Part shown: positions 10,318 through 18,775 of the stretch, piece after piece
Numbering within the stretch: position 1 is the first letter of the stretch
Layout of the letters: every line of letters starts with the position of its first letter
Assembly (NCBI RefSeq): GCF_003992055.1
Contig: NZ_RQVD01000012.1
Coordinates: forward strand, 1-64,000
DNA: 64,000 bases
From: Veillonella sp. CHU740
GTDB lineage: Bacteria; Bacillota; Negativicutes; Veillonellales; Veillonellaceae
Reading direction: 5' to 3'
The notes under the pieces: model-generated
Database searches by the model: none
Told to the model about the DNA's origin: nothing
Seen by the model: only the letters and a program-made list of their open reading frames with translations
Position numbers and translations under genes: made by a program

Positions 10318-11532
10318 TTACCAGTTTTTCATCACTAATGGGCTTGTGATACGTTTTGTATCGCGAGCGATCATGATTTCTTCATTTGTAGGAATTGCAA
10401 AGATTTTAACTTTGGAACCTTCTGCACTGATTTCAGCTTCTTTACCACGAACATTGTTGCGTTCAGGATCGATGCGAGTGCCTAAGTATTCTAAACCATT
10501 GCAGATTGCATCACGGTTGCCAATACCATTTTCACCGATACCAGCTGTGAATACGATAGCGTCAACACCACCCATAACAGCTACATACGCGCCGATTGTA
10601 GAACGTACTTTGTAATGGAACATATCCAATGCCAATTGAGCACGTTTATTGCCTTCTTCAGCTGCTTCTTCGATAACACGGAAGTCATTGGATACGCCAG
10701 AAATGCCGAATACACCAGATTTTTTGTTCATGATAGCATCGATTTCATGGTATGTCATATCCCATTTTTCCATCAAGTAAGGAACGATAGCTGGGTCGAT
10801 ATCACCACAACGAGTACCCATGATCAAACCAGATAATGGAGTGAAGCCCATGGAAGTATCGATAGAACGGCCACCTTTGATAGCTGTAACGGAAGAACCA
10901 TTACCTAAGTGACAAGATACGATGCGAAGATCGGACATGTGTTTACCCATCAATTCTGCTACACGTTGTGCCACATATTTGTGGGAAGTACCATGGAAAC
11001 CATAACGGCGAACACCTAAATCAGTGTATGCTTCGTATGGAAGACCATATAAGAATGCCTCAGCTGGCATTGTTTGATGGAATGCTGTATCAAATACACC
11101 AACTTGTGGTACATTTGGCATAATTTTTTGGCATGCTTCGATACCTTGGATGTTTGGAGGATTGTGAAGTGGAGCGATTTTCGCGCATTCTTCCAATGCT
11201 TCCATCACTGCAGGAGTGATCAATACGGAGTCAGCGAATTTTTCAGCACCATGTACTACACGGTGACCTACTGCATCGATTTCATCCATAGAACCAATCA
11301 CACCATGCTCTGGATCTACCAAAATATCCAATAAGACTTGTAACGCCACTTTGTGGTCAGCTACTGGTTCGATGCGTTCTAATTTGTCTGCATCTGGACG
11401 ACGATGTGTGAAAATTGCATCATCGGAACCGATTTTTTCGAATTGACCTTTCGCCAATACAACTTCATGCTCCATATCAATTAATTGATACTTCAAGGAG
11501 GAGCTACCGCAGTTTACGACTAAAACGTTCAT
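10318..11532 (-). CDS. ackA: Acetate kinase
   Basis: A 404-residue cytosolic enzyme interconverting acetyl phosphate + ADP and acetate + ATP, the energy-conserving end step of acetate-forming fermentation. Family signatures are NCGSSSLKY (7-15), [17 protein letters not shown] and FTAGIGEN. The usual partner pta is not in the window. It follows a lipoprotein gene by 3 nt, so the two share a transcript. The divergent neighbour is tmcAL, whose product uses acetate and ATP. Codon use is strongly regular, as expected for a highly expressed gene. Confidence 0.98.
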   Translation of the reverse strand: MNVLVVNCGSSSLKYQLIDMEHEVVLAKGQFEKIGSDDAIFTHRRPDADKLERIEPVADHKVALQVLLDILVDPEHGVIGSMDEIDAVGHRVVHGAEKFADSVLITPAVMEALEECAKIAPLHNPPNIQGIEACQKIMPNVPQVGVFDTAFHQTMPAEAFLYGLPYEAYTDLGVRRYGFHGTSHKYVAQRVAELMGKHMSDLRIVSCHLGNGSSVTAIKGGRSIDTSMGFTPLSGLIMGTRCGDIDPAIVPYLMEKWDMTYHEIDAIMNKKSGVFGISGVSNDFRVIEEAAEEGNKRAQLALDMFHYKVRSTIGAYVAVMGGVDAIVFTAGIGENGIGNRDAICNGLEYLGTRIDPERNNVRGKEAEISAEGSKVKIFAIPTNEEIMIARDTKRITSPLVMKNW

Positions 11533-11535
11533 TAC

Positions 11536-12102
11536 TTATCCCTCTTTCTTAGTAATTTGAATGTGCCCATTCACACGTTGATTAATTTCTTCTCCTACAG
11601 GAGATGCATCGCTGTATGAATAGCGTATATTCCACAATACACCTTTGTTAATAAATGTGTATTGAGTGAAACCAACTTTATGACCATTCGCATTCGTGGC
11701 CAATGTAGATTTTATGGCTGGTACACCATCCACTTGTACCTTTTCTTGATTCCAAGGTACATTAGCTCCTGTTTGCCCAAGTTCTTTTCCTAACTCTTGT
11801 TGAGCTATTTTTGCGGACTCTTCTAAACTTAGTAAAGGAGCTCCAGCTGATGCTTGCGTAGCACTCACAAACACTCCATAGTTCTTATCAAGTCCCGCAT
11901 ACACAGTGAATGGCTGCCCTTTGTCATTGGCAACTATTTTATCAAGTTGGCCAAAATCAAAAGGAGAATCTACAATCACTTCCGATTGACCTACATTAAT
12001 GACCTTTTGACCGAAACTATAGGTATCAATTGCTTGCTGGTTGCCGCAGCCACCTAATAGGAACATCATTCCCAATCCGAGGGCGATGATATATTGTTTC
12101 AT
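11536..12102 (-). CDS. Putative lipoprotein of unknown function
   Basis: A 188-residue protein with a lipoprotein signal peptide ending in the lipobox LLGGC (lipid-modified Cys19). No known enzymatic domain is recognised. The mature part is a small mixed fold with periodic hydrophobic residues (FTVYAGLDKNYGVFVSA and later VGFTQYTFINKGVLWNIRYSYSD), which suggests an extracytoplasmic beta-sandwich or sensor-like fold. It shares a transcript with ackA, 3 nt away, but no functional link can be claimed. Confidence 0.75.
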   Translation of the reverse strand: MKQYIIALGLGMMFLLGGCGNQQAIDTYSFGQKVINVGQSEVIVDSPFDFGQLDKIVANDKGQPFTVYAGLDKNYGVFVSATQASAGAPLLSLEESAKIAQQELGKELGQTGANVPWNQEKVQVDGVPAIKSTLATNANGHKVGFTQYTFINKGVLWNIRYSYSDASPVGEEINQRVNGHIQITKKEG

Positions 12103-12138
12103 AAGTTCACCTCATATAGATACAATACTCTACGCCCA

Positions 12139-12147
12139 ATTATACCA
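12139..12147 (-). promoter_or_regulatory. Extended -10 promoter for lipoprotein-ackA
   Basis: Minus-strand TGGTATAAT (TGnTATAAT) lies about 37 bp before the lipoprotein start, in the 114-bp divergent region shared with tmcAL. The -35 is weak. Confidence 0.55.
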
Positions 12148-12216
12148 TTAATGTAAGGTTTTTTTCTACCCTTTTTTGACATTTCTTTGTATACTATACA
12201 CATAGGAGGTACAAAC

Positions 12217-13632
12217 ATGAAAACTATTGGCATCATTGCAGAATATAATCCCTTTCACAAAGGGCATGCCCATCAACTACAAGAGCTTCGCCGTATATAT
12301 CCAGATGCAACCTTGCTCGTTGTGATGAGCGGTGATTTTGTGCAACGAGGCACACCTGCTATATTTTCTAAGTTCCACCGTGCTCAATGGGCGGTCATGT
12401 GCGGTGCAGATATCGTCTTTGAATTACCTTCCATGTTCGCTGTTAGTTCTGCTGAATATTTTGCCGCTGGTGGCGTTCGATTGTTACATGCTCTTGGGTG
12501 TGATGCCATTTCATTTGGGACCACCCATACACAAGTAGAGGACCTTATATCCGTTGCCAAAGTATTAGATCACCCTAGTACGCAAGAATCGTTACGCACT
12601 TTTTTAGGACAAGGGTACTCCTATGGTACAGCCTTACGCAAAGCAACCCAGCTGTTTCGTTCAGTAAATTCTTCATTGAGTAGCGATGCTTCCTCAGGCA
12701 AAAACACATCCGAGAACAATTCATTAGAAAACTCGAACCATATGTGTATCTTGGACTCTGACCCTAATGCCATCTTAGGCATTGAATACATACGCGCCTT
12801 ACATCGCTATCATATCGACTTAGACATCATTCCTGTGAAACGAACTAGCTCCCATCACAATCCAACTTTAGATGATTCGTTACCATCTGGTACTGCCTTG
12901 CGAAATGCTATTTACGCATCCAAACATACGTCTTCCAGCTTATCCAGGTCTCATAACATGCAACAAGTATCTGATACCTCTTACGGACCTTGTGCATCAT
13001 TAGAAGACAGTGCATCTATCTCATTAGATGAATTAGGAGTCGATGCCTCCTCTTTAGAAGAAGACACTTTCAAGTGGCATCACTACGTACCTTCTATGGT
13101 GGCCCCTCTTGCTATAGATATTGTACAATCCAGCTATTATGCCAATCTGGATCGTTATTATGATATGATTCACTTCGCTAGCCGCGTAGCCACCAAAGAA
13201 GATTTACAAACCTTACACGATATGAGTGATGGTTTAGAAGAAGCATGGCTCACAGCAAGCACCCTCTCTTCTTGGACGCACGCCCGTGAAAGTTTAAAAT
13301 CAAGACGCTATACCTATGCTCGGCTTGACCGTATTGCTACCTACAGTCTCTTCCGTCGTACTAAAGAGCTATTCCAGGAGTGCCACCAACAAGGCCCTAC
13401 CTATGGTCGTCTCCTAGCATTCAATGACCGAGGCCGTCAATACCTAAAAGAAAAACGTTCTTCCATTCCAATCGTTCAAAAATGGGCTCCTTTCTGCCAA
13501 CAAGCATCAGGTATAACCAAAGTATTGTGCGAACAAGATCAACTAGCAAGTCGAATATGGAGACTCACTGTAGAAAACCCACTCTATCGTGATAGCCATT
13601 ATGATTACACTACCAGTCCTATGTATATATAA
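12217..13632 (+). CDS. tmcAL: tRNA(Met) cytidine acetate ligase (TmcAL/YlbM family) with inserts
   Basis: A 471-residue nucleotidyltransferase-fold enzyme. Family members activate acetate with ATP and form N4-acetylcytidine at position 34 of elongator tRNA-Met. Signatures are GIIAEYNPFHKGH (5-17), VVMSGDFVQRGTPAIF (35-50), PNAILGIEYIRAL (183-195), and KRT...HHNP with PSGTALRNAI (223-232). Family members are about 400 residues; the excess lies in two Ser/Asn/Asp-rich stretches at about 151-180 and 237-285. ATG at 12217 follows AGGAGGT by 6 nt. It diverges from ackA, which fits an acetate-consuming enzyme. Confidence 0.88.
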   Translation: MKTIGIIAEYNPFHKGHAHQLQELRRIYPDATLLVVMSGDFVQRGTPAIFSKFHRAQWAVMCGADIVFELPSMFAVSSAEYFAAGGVRLLHALGCDAISFGTTHTQVEDLISVAKVLDHPSTQESLRTFLGQGYSYGTALRKATQLFRSVNSSLSSDASSGKNTSENNSLENSNHMCILDSDPNAILGIEYIRALHRYHIDLDIIPVKRTSSHHNPTLDDSLPSGTALRNAIYASKHTSSSLSRSHNMQQVSDTSYGPCASLEDSASISLDELGVDASSLEEDTFKWHHYVPSMVAPLAIDIVQSSYYANLDRYYDMIHFASRVATKEDLQTLHDMSDGLEEAWLTASTLSSWTHARESLKSRRYTYARLDRIATYSLFRRTKELFQECHQQGPTYGRLLAFNDRGRQYLKEKRSSIPIVQKWAPFCQQASGITKVLCEQDQLASRIWRLTVENPLYRDSHYDYTTSPMYI

Positions 13633-13635
13633 AAC

Positions 13636-13688
13636 AAAAAAGTCCCCTGTACTGAATGCATCATTGCACTCAGTACAAGGGACTTTTC
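13636..13688. terminator. Bidirectional terminator between tmcAL and rimM
   Basis: Near-perfect long inverted repeat (aaaagtcccctgtactga... / ...tcagtacaagggactttt) with T-runs on both strands. It sits exactly between the convergent tmcAL (plus) and rimM (minus) stops and serves both. Confidence 0.9.
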
Positions 13689-13690
13689 TA

Positions 13691-14188
13691 TTACAACCAT
13701 TCTGGAGGATCTACGATCATTTTACCACCTTCAATATCAATGGTTAACACCACTGTTTTTAGAGCTGGCAATAATAAATCCGGCTCACCCTCTTTGGCTA
13801 CGACGTATACATCGTTCGCACCAGGCTGTAATACTTCTTTTACAATGCCTAAATCATTGCCTTCTGTATCTTCTACGGCAAGGCCTTCGATTTCAAAGAT
13901 ATAATATCTATCTTCTGGCAATTCCATCAAATCTTGTCTTGGCACCTTTATCTCTTGCTTACCCAATCGTTCAACTGCTGTACGGTCAGGTAATTCTTTA
14001 AAAGTAGCCAAAATAAACTGTTTATGAAATTTAGCAGATGTAATATGGTATGGTTCACCATTAATGTAGCACACATCCATATTCATAAACCGTTCTGGAA
14101 AGTCTGTTCTCGGTAATATACGAACATCGCCCCGCACACCGTGCGGAGCGATGATCACACCGATGGTAATCAGTTCTTGTGTATCCAT
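13691..14188 (-). CDS. rimM: Ribosome maturation factor RimM
   Basis: A 165-residue factor that binds ribosomal protein S19 and helps mature the 30S head. The N-terminal RimM domain (IGVIIAPHGVRGDVRI) is followed by a PRC-barrel (YYIFEIEGLAVEDTEGNDLGIV). Length is typical. It overlaps the ylqD stop by one base (TAATG). In most Firmicutes trmD and rplS follow immediately; here the operon ends at a terminator, so they lie elsewhere. Confidence 0.95.
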   Translation of the reverse strand: MDTQELITIGVIIAPHGVRGDVRILPRTDFPERFMNMDVCYINGEPYHITSAKFHKQFILATFKELPDRTAVERLGKQEIKVPRQDLMELPEDRYYIFEIEGLAVEDTEGNDLGIVKEVLQPGANDVYVVAKEGEPDLLLPALKTVVLTIDIEGGKMIVDPPEWL

Positions 14189-14595
14189 TATTTACGGAAT
14201 GCCACAACTTTGCCATCTTCTAGCAAAATTTCAGAGCCCATAAGAGCATCTAAATTATCACCGATTTTCACAGTAATCGTTTGCTCCATTTGGCCTTGGG
14301 CAATTTCAGAACCAACTTCAAGCTTCTCCGCTTCTTTCAAACGCTCTGCTACTTGAGTTTTGAAAGCTATGCGTTGTTGCTTTTCTTCCTCGATTTGTTG
14401 ACGCAATTGGATTAAACCTTGTGCATCAATTTTTGCTTGCTCACTTAACAAACGTTTTGCTTGGAACTCGATTTGTTGTAAATCTTGATCCACCATGTCC
14501 ATTTGTTGTTGTAAATCAGCAACGATTTTGTTTTTTAAAGTGTCCGTAACCTTAGACTTAATTGCCACGGGTACGCGTAATGTCATTTCTTCCAT
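14188..14595 (-). CDS. ylqD: YlqD family protein
   Basis: A 135-residue protein of the YlqD family, conserved in Firmicutes between khpA and rimM but of unknown function. The middle (about 25-85) is a long Gln/Glu/Lys-rich helical stretch that looks like a coiled coil. The C-terminus carries a compact IKIGDNLDALMGSEILLEDGKVV segment. Position in the ffh-rpsP-khpA-rimM operon suggests a ribosome-related role, but that is inference from context only. Confidence 0.85.
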   Translation of the reverse strand: MEEMTLRVPVAIKSKVTDTLKNKIVADLQQQMDMVDQDLQQIEFQAKRLLSEQAKIDAQGLIQLRQQIEEEKQQRIAFKTQVAERLKEAEKLEVGSEIAQGQMEQTITVKIGDNLDALMGSEILLEDGKVVAFRK

Positions 14596-14607
14596 GGTAC
14601 CACCCTT

Positions 14608-14838
14608 TTAGACAATATCAACGGATATCTTCTTGTTCTCTTTAATAGCCGCTGCTTTAGCCACAGCGCGAATCGCTTTCGCAATCTTACCTTGCTTTCC
14701 GATTACTTTACCCATGTCATCTGGTGCGACACGAATTTCATACACTTCCACATGATCGCGGACGTCCATCGTAACAGAAACGGCTTCAGGTTGCTTAACT
14801 AATGATTGAACAATTAATGTAATTAATTCTTGCATCAC
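14608..14838 (-). CDS. khpA: KH-domain RNA-binding protein KhpA
   Basis: A 76-residue single KH-domain protein (YlqC/KhpA). The GxxG loop lies in VIGKQGKIAKAIRAV, preceded by the strand VYEIRVAPDDMGK. KhpA works with KhpB as a global RNA chaperone influencing cell division in streptococci. It lies between rpsP and ylqD, the standard Firmicutes order, with gaps of 18 and 12 nt. Confidence 0.94.
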   Translation of the reverse strand: MMQELITLIVQSLVKQPEAVSVTMDVRDHVEVYEIRVAPDDMGKVIGKQGKIAKAIRAVAKAAAIKENKKISVDIV

Positions 14839-14856
14839 AGTACGCCTCTCTATTAA

Positions 14857-15120
14857 TTATTTTTTAGCGTCAGCAAATTTTTGCATTACGCCATGTTTTT
14901 TGAACAAGGAGCGAACAGTATCAGTAGGTTGTGCACCTTTACCCAACCATGCCAATGCTTTCTCTTCGTCAATATTAACGATTGCTGGGTTTTTAGTAGC
15001 ATCGTATTGACCTACTGTATCAACTGGACGACCTTCACGTGGAGCGCGAGAGTCAGCAACTACGATACGATAGAAAGGAGCTTTTTTAGCACCTAAACGA
15101 GTTAAACGGATTTTTAACAT
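14857..15120 (-). CDS. rpsP: 30S ribosomal protein S16
   Basis: An 87-residue ribosomal protein binding the 5' domain of 16S rRNA. Signatures are the N-terminal [25 protein letters not shown]-type start and the central [11 protein letters not shown]. Length is typical. A strong AAGGAGG Shine-Dalgarno precedes it, as expected for a ribosomal protein. It is third in the ylxM-ffh-rpsP operon. Confidence 0.98.
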   Translation of the reverse strand: MLKIRLTRLGAKKAPFYRIVVADSRAPREGRPVDTVGQYDATKNPAIVNIDEEKALAWLGKGAQPTDTVRSLFKKHGVMQKFADAKK

Positions 15121-15147
15121 TCTTCTTTCACCTCCTTAAATAGAATA

Positions 15148-16497
15148 TTATCCCATGAACGGTAATTTAGGGAACATACCCTTCTTACCTTTGCCCATAG
15201 ACTGCATTTGTTTCATAAACTTGCGAGCTTCTTCAAATTGTTTAATCAATTGATTCACTCGCTGTACAGTAGTACCAGACCCTGCCGCAATCCGCTTGCG
15301 ACGAGATCCATTCAATATATTAGGATCAGTACGTTCTGCCATCGTCATAGATTTAATAATGGCTTCAATCTGACGTACCTCTTTATTATTTAAGTCAAAG
15401 CCCGCCAATTGGTCTTTCAATTTACCCATACCTGGTAACATGCCCAACAAATTTTGTAGAGGGCCCAATTTACGAATTTGATTCATTTGTGCTAAGAAAT
15501 CATCTAAGGTGAAGTTATTTTTGGCCATTTTTTCAGCCATTTTTTTCGCTTCTTCCTCATCGATTGTATTTTGCACACTTTCAATTAATGTTTTAAAATC
15601 ACCTAAGTCTAAAATACGAGAGGCCATTCGATCGGGATGGAATACTTCTAGGCCATCCATTTTTTCGCTAGTCCCTGTAAACTTAATCGGCGTACCTGTC
15701 ACAGCTTTAATAGATAGAGCTGCACCCCCGCGGGCATCACCATCCATTTTTGTCAAAATTACCCCATCTAGACCAAGATAATTATTGAAAGCTTCTGCTG
15801 TGCCCACTGCATCTTGACCAATCATGGCATCCACTACCAGCAAGATTTCATGTGGTTTTACTTCTTGTTTGATATTGGCTAATTCATTCATCAGCGTTTC
15901 ATCAATCGCCAAGCGACCTGCCGTATCGATGATGACAACATCTTTTAATAAGCGCTTCGCTTCTTCAATACCCGCTTTGGCAATCTCTACTGGATTGGCC
16001 CCTGGCGTTTCATTAGCAAACACAGGAATATCAATCTGAGCTCCCACTACTTGTAACTGCTTAATCGCGGCTGGGCGATACACATCGGCTGCCACTAACA
16101 TAGGATGTTTACCTTGCTTACGAAGGTGTACGGATAGTTTACCAGCGGTCGTCGTTTTACCAGCTCCTTGCAAGCCTACTAACATAATAATAGTTGGAGC
16201 TTTCGGAGAAATCATAATGCGACTTTCCGTACCGCCTAGTAATGCTGTCAATTCATCATTTACGATTTTAATAACAGTTTGTGCTGGATTTAACGATCCA
16301 AACACTTCTTCACCTAAGGCTTTTTCCTTAATGCGACTAATAAAATCCTTCGCTACGCCAAAATTTACGTCTGCTTCTAATAAAGCAAATCGCACTTGTC
16401 GCAACGCAAGATTGACATCATCTTCAGAAATTTTACCTTTTCCTTTTAAGGATGCAAAGGCTTCTTGTAATTTATGTGTTAAATTTTCGAAAGCCAT
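15148..16497 (-). CDS. ffh: Signal recognition particle protein Ffh
   Basis: A 449-residue SRP54-type GTPase that binds signal sequences of nascent membrane proteins and delivers ribosomes to FtsY. The N domain covers 1-95. The G domain has G1 GLQGAGKTT at 108-117 and the later DTAGR and TKMDGDARGG motifs. The methionine-rich M domain runs from about 300 (MPGMGKLKDQ, RKFMKQMQSMG) to the end. It starts 1 nt after ylxM. The 4.5S/scRNA partner was not found in the window. Confidence 0.98.
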   Translation of the reverse strand: MAFENLTHKLQEAFASLKGKGKISEDDVNLALRQVRFALLEADVNFGVAKDFISRIKEKALGEEVFGSLNPAQTVIKIVNDELTALLGGTESRIMISPKAPTIIMLVGLQGAGKTTTAGKLSVHLRKQGKHPMLVAADVYRPAAIKQLQVVGAQIDIPVFANETPGANPVEIAKAGIEEAKRLLKDVVIIDTAGRLAIDETLMNELANIKQEVKPHEILLVVDAMIGQDAVGTAEAFNNYLGLDGVILTKMDGDARGGAALSIKAVTGTPIKFTGTSEKMDGLEVFHPDRMASRILDLGDFKTLIESVQNTIDEEEAKKMAEKMAKNNFTLDDFLAQMNQIRKLGPLQNLLGMLPGMGKLKDQLAGFDLNNKEVRQIEAIIKSMTMAERTDPNILNGSRRKRIAAGSGTTVQRVNQLIKQFEEARKFMKQMQSMGKGKKGMFPKLPFMG

Positions 16498-16498
16498 A

Positions 16499-16822
16499 CT
16501 ATCCCTCCAATTTTGCTAATAGTGAGTATATTGAGTCAGACGCAGGTATCGTGTTACCTATTTCTTCTTTAATCTCTGTAATAATATCTCTTCGCATCAT
16601 ATATTGCTCAATTAAGTGCAACTTTTCCTCATAGGATTCCATCAATGATCTAGCCCGTTCTATCGTATCATGTACGGCTTGCCTAGAAATGCCAAATTCC
16701 TCTGCAATTTCACCTAATGACATATCATCTTCATGATGCAAGGCATAACATTCTCTTTGACGCTCTGTCAATAAAGGCCCATAAAAATCCAACAACAAAC
16801 TTATTGTCATTCGTTCTTCCAT
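16499..16822 (-). CDS. ylxM: YlxM family helix-turn-helix protein
   Basis: A 107-residue protein with a sigma-70 region-4-like helix-turn-helix (LTERQRECYALHH, then MSLGEIAEEFGISRQAVHDTIERA at about 34-57). In streptococci YlxM modulates SRP activity, matching its place upstream of ffh. It may start at M1 or at M5. A consensus promoter lies 60-90 bp upstream, so it heads the six-gene operon to rimM. Confidence 0.93.
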   Translation of the reverse strand: MEERMTISLLLDFYGPLLTERQRECYALHHEDDMSLGEIAEEFGISRQAVHDTIERARSLMESYEEKLHLIEQYMMRRDIITEIKEEIGNTIPASDSIYSLLAKLEG

Positions 16823-16883
16823 GAGTGCCTCCTCTTTGCATATAGCAAGTCAATCAGTGTCAAGTTAAAAATGTTTACACTTA

Positions 16884-16912
16884 ATAATACCAATCTTTTT
16901 TCTTATTGTCAA
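16884..16912 (-). promoter_or_regulatory. Near-consensus promoter of the ylxM-ffh-rpsP operon
   Basis: Minus-strand TTGACA (16907-16912), 17-bp spacer, TATTAT (16884-16889). Spacing and hexamers are the same as in the rRNA promoter at the left edge, consistent with strong growth-linked expression. Confidence 0.8.
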
Positions 16913-16916
16913 CACT

Positions 16917-16938
16917 TGTAAAGTGTTTTTACTTTACA
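16917..16938. promoter_or_regulatory. Palindrome just upstream of the ylxM promoter
   Basis: Perfect inverted repeat tgtaaagt/actttaca with a 6-nt spacer, centred about 18 bp upstream of the -35. The placement suits an activator site or UP-type element. The binding protein is unknown. Confidence 0.45.
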
Positions 16939-17174
16939 CACTCTATAGTGGTCACACATTGTTAACGTGATCTTCTAAAGATGGGTTCAAGAGTGTGGTC
17001 GCTTATTTACTAACGCAAGGGTTCGATGTGAACAGTATGATAGACGAAGCATACAAGCTATATCACTTCCACACTCTTTGTGTCATACTATGATAGGAGT
17101 CATTAATTTCCACTTGGAAGTAAATGTTTTTTTCCAATATGTATTTGTTATATTGTATATTATTAAAACGCTAC

Positions 17175-17996
17175 CTATTCTTCTACAGGTATTGTAATTT
17201 TAGATAAATAGTTACTTCTATCCGTTTCCGTCCAATAATTACGCACTGGTTCTATATACACGGATCCTGCGATTTGTAATCCTTCATAGGAGAGATAACT
17301 ACTTACCTTATCATAGATCCAAGTTGCTTGCTCTTCATAGAGCCCTGTATAAAATAATTCCAAATACATGCCTCGATGTCGCGTTACAATCTCCCTCTCT
17401 CCCTCATAATCAAAGCCTACATCTGTACAGTAATGACTATAGTTTGTAATATCACCTTTTTCATAAGCCTCACCGTCAATGGCCATACCAATCTTCACCT
17501 CTTTAAAAGGGACTTCATGCAATAGCTGAGCCTGATGTTGTATCAAGGTAAATAGTTTTTTCTTCCCCTTTTCTTTCGCATCATAGGGAGTTAACACATA
17601 AAAAGATTCTTCTTTCATACCAAAGAACAATCGATTTTGAGGTATTTTTAAATATCGTTCTAAGTTAAATAAGGTTCTCTCTAAATGCATTTTATTGGTG
17701 TATAGATCGTTAATATCACGATCAAATCCATACCGAGCATCTTCCAACAGTGTCTTTAACATCTGTGGTCCCCGATGCTCCACATAATCTTGAATGTCTT
17801 TTAAAGATAAGTTTAATTTTTTTAATGTTAAAATAATCTCTAATCGATAACATTCCTCTAATGTGTAATACCTATACCCATTGTCTTCAATTTTTGCTGG
17901 CGGAAATAAACCTAATTTTTCATAATATAAAATCGTTTGCTTTGATATACCATATATTTTTGATACATCTCCTATTGTCATATAAATGTCTCGCAT
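17175..17996 (-). CDS. MerR family regulator with GyrI-like effector domain
   Basis: A 273-residue regulator. The N-terminal MerR winged helix (MTIGDVSKIYGISKQTILYYEKLG, then the GYRYY wing) covers about 6-75. A dimerisation helix lies around 80-125. The C-terminal half (about 135-273) looks like a GyrI/BmrR-type multidrug-binding domain (VKIGMAIDGEAY and YLELFYTGLYEE segments). BmrR-type proteins activate drug-efflux genes by untwisting long-spacer promoters. No efflux gene is adjacent, and the divergent neighbour is a 62-residue Cys/His protein. The effector is not predictable from sequence. Confidence 0.85.
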   Translation of the reverse strand: MRDIYMTIGDVSKIYGISKQTILYYEKLGLFPPAKIEDNGYRYYTLEECYRLEIILTLKKLNLSLKDIQDYVEHRGPQMLKTLLEDARYGFDRDINDLYTNKMHLERTLFNLERYLKIPQNRLFFGMKEESFYVLTPYDAKEKGKKKLFTLIQHQAQLLHEVPFKEVKIGMAIDGEAYEKGDITNYSHYCTDVGFDYEGEREIVTRHRGMYLELFYTGLYEEQATWIYDKVSSYLSYEGLQIAGSVYIEPVRNYWTETDRSNYLSKITIPVEE

Positions 17997-18389
17997 ATGT
18001 CCCCGTCTTTCCTTTATTTATATTCATTTTGTGTAATTACTGTCCACTCATGCTAAAACTGCACTATGGGTATGTAGTTTTATATACATCTATACTATAG
18101 CACAACTGTGGGATTTTTCATATATTGACTTTCATTCATGTATTTTTATCAATAACTTAATTAATTCTCATAAAAAAGTAACTCTATTCTCTTCTTATTC
18201 ACCTAAAACACGATAGTATCAGCACTTAACAGAGATTTATAAGTATTTTAAAAATAATTATATTTCTTAGTTGACTCCACTATAACCATATCCTTTACTA
18301 TAATACCAGAGGACAGGTACACAAGTTGTACAGGAGTTCTCATTGAGCAAGTTAATAAGTATAAACTATTGAATAAGGAGGCTATACCC
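17997..18389. other. Divergent intergenic region between merR and the Cys/His microprotein
   Basis: An AT-rich 393-bp region. On the plus strand TTGACT (18271-18276) and TATAAT (18299-18304) are 22 bp apart, longer than the usual 17 and of the kind a MerR protein could compensate for. An imperfect palindrome gtacacaagttgtac (18317-18331) lies downstream. No additional gene is supported. Confidence 0.4.
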
Positions 18390-18578
18390 ATGGCATGTGG
18401 ACACAAAGGTCGCGAATTTTACGCAAATGACCCAGAAAAGTTAGCCCGCTACGATATGGCAATGCGCCACATCGAAGCAGCTCGTGAAGAAGGTCAATCT
18501 TCCGAGGAAATCCACGCTATGTTCAACCGTATTATGAGCGGTAACACAGCTGGTAAATGTAAGCACAAAAAAGGTTGA
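18390..18578 (+). CDS. 62-residue Cys/His-containing protein of unknown function
   Basis: ATG at 18390 is preceded by AAGGAGG with 8-nt spacing, and a terminator follows, so this is a real small gene. The product is soluble and rich in charged helix. It has a Cys and a His near the N-terminus (MACGHKG) and a Cys-x-His near the C-terminus (KCKHKKG), which could together bind one metal ion. The central segment (about 15-50) is a plausible two-helix hairpin. It faces the Cu+-ATPase gene convergently and diverges from a MerR gene, so metal handling is a reasonable guess only. Confidence 0.7.
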   Translation: MACGHKGREFYANDPEKLARYDMAMRHIEAAREEGQSSEEIHAMFNRIMSGNTAGKCKHKKG

Positions 18579-18654
18579 TTCAAATATGTACGCCCATACT
18601 ATTAGAATATACCCCAACCTTTGAGTGAAATAGATAGGACGTTGTCCGAAACAA

Positions 18655-18695
18655 AACCCCAACTCTTCTTCCCTTGAGTTGGGGTTCTATTTTTA
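18655..18695. terminator. Terminator after the Cys/His microprotein gene
   Basis: Perfect 11-bp stem aaccccaactc / gagttggggtt (18655-18665 / 18675-18685), followed on the plus strand by ctattttta. Confidence 0.8.
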
Positions 18696-18724
18696 TATCC
18701 AAATTACAATCTCATCGCTAGATT

Positions 18725-18754
18725 ACTAGAACTCTAATTTCCTAGAGTTCTAGT
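18725..18754. terminator. Inverted repeat just downstream of the copper ATPase gene
   Basis: Perfect 12-bp arms actagaactcta / tagagttctagt with a 6-nt loop, 21 bp past the ATPase stop on the minus strand. There is no clear T-run, so it may protect the 3' end or act as a weak terminator. Confidence 0.5.
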
Positions 18755-18775
18755 ATCAGCAAATAAAATTATTGT

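Larger units (their letters stand above)
16823..17174. other. 352-bp intergenic region with promoter, operator-like palindrome and alternative hairpins
   Basis: Besides the ylxM promoter, it carries three copies of one short module: cacactct (16937-16944), its complement agagtgtgg (16990-16998), and ccacactct again (17069-17077). The middle copy can pair with either flank, giving two mutually exclusive hairpins. A further palindrome tcatactatga is near 17083-17093. No open frame of note is present. It could encode a small structured RNA or a riboswitch-like element, but no known class was recognised. Confidence 0.45.

Noticed and set aside
16930-17100. 6S RNA, SRP RNA or T-box in the merR-ylxM gap
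   Set aside because: None of the diagnostic motifs of these classes could be matched with confidence, so only the pairing itself is reported.
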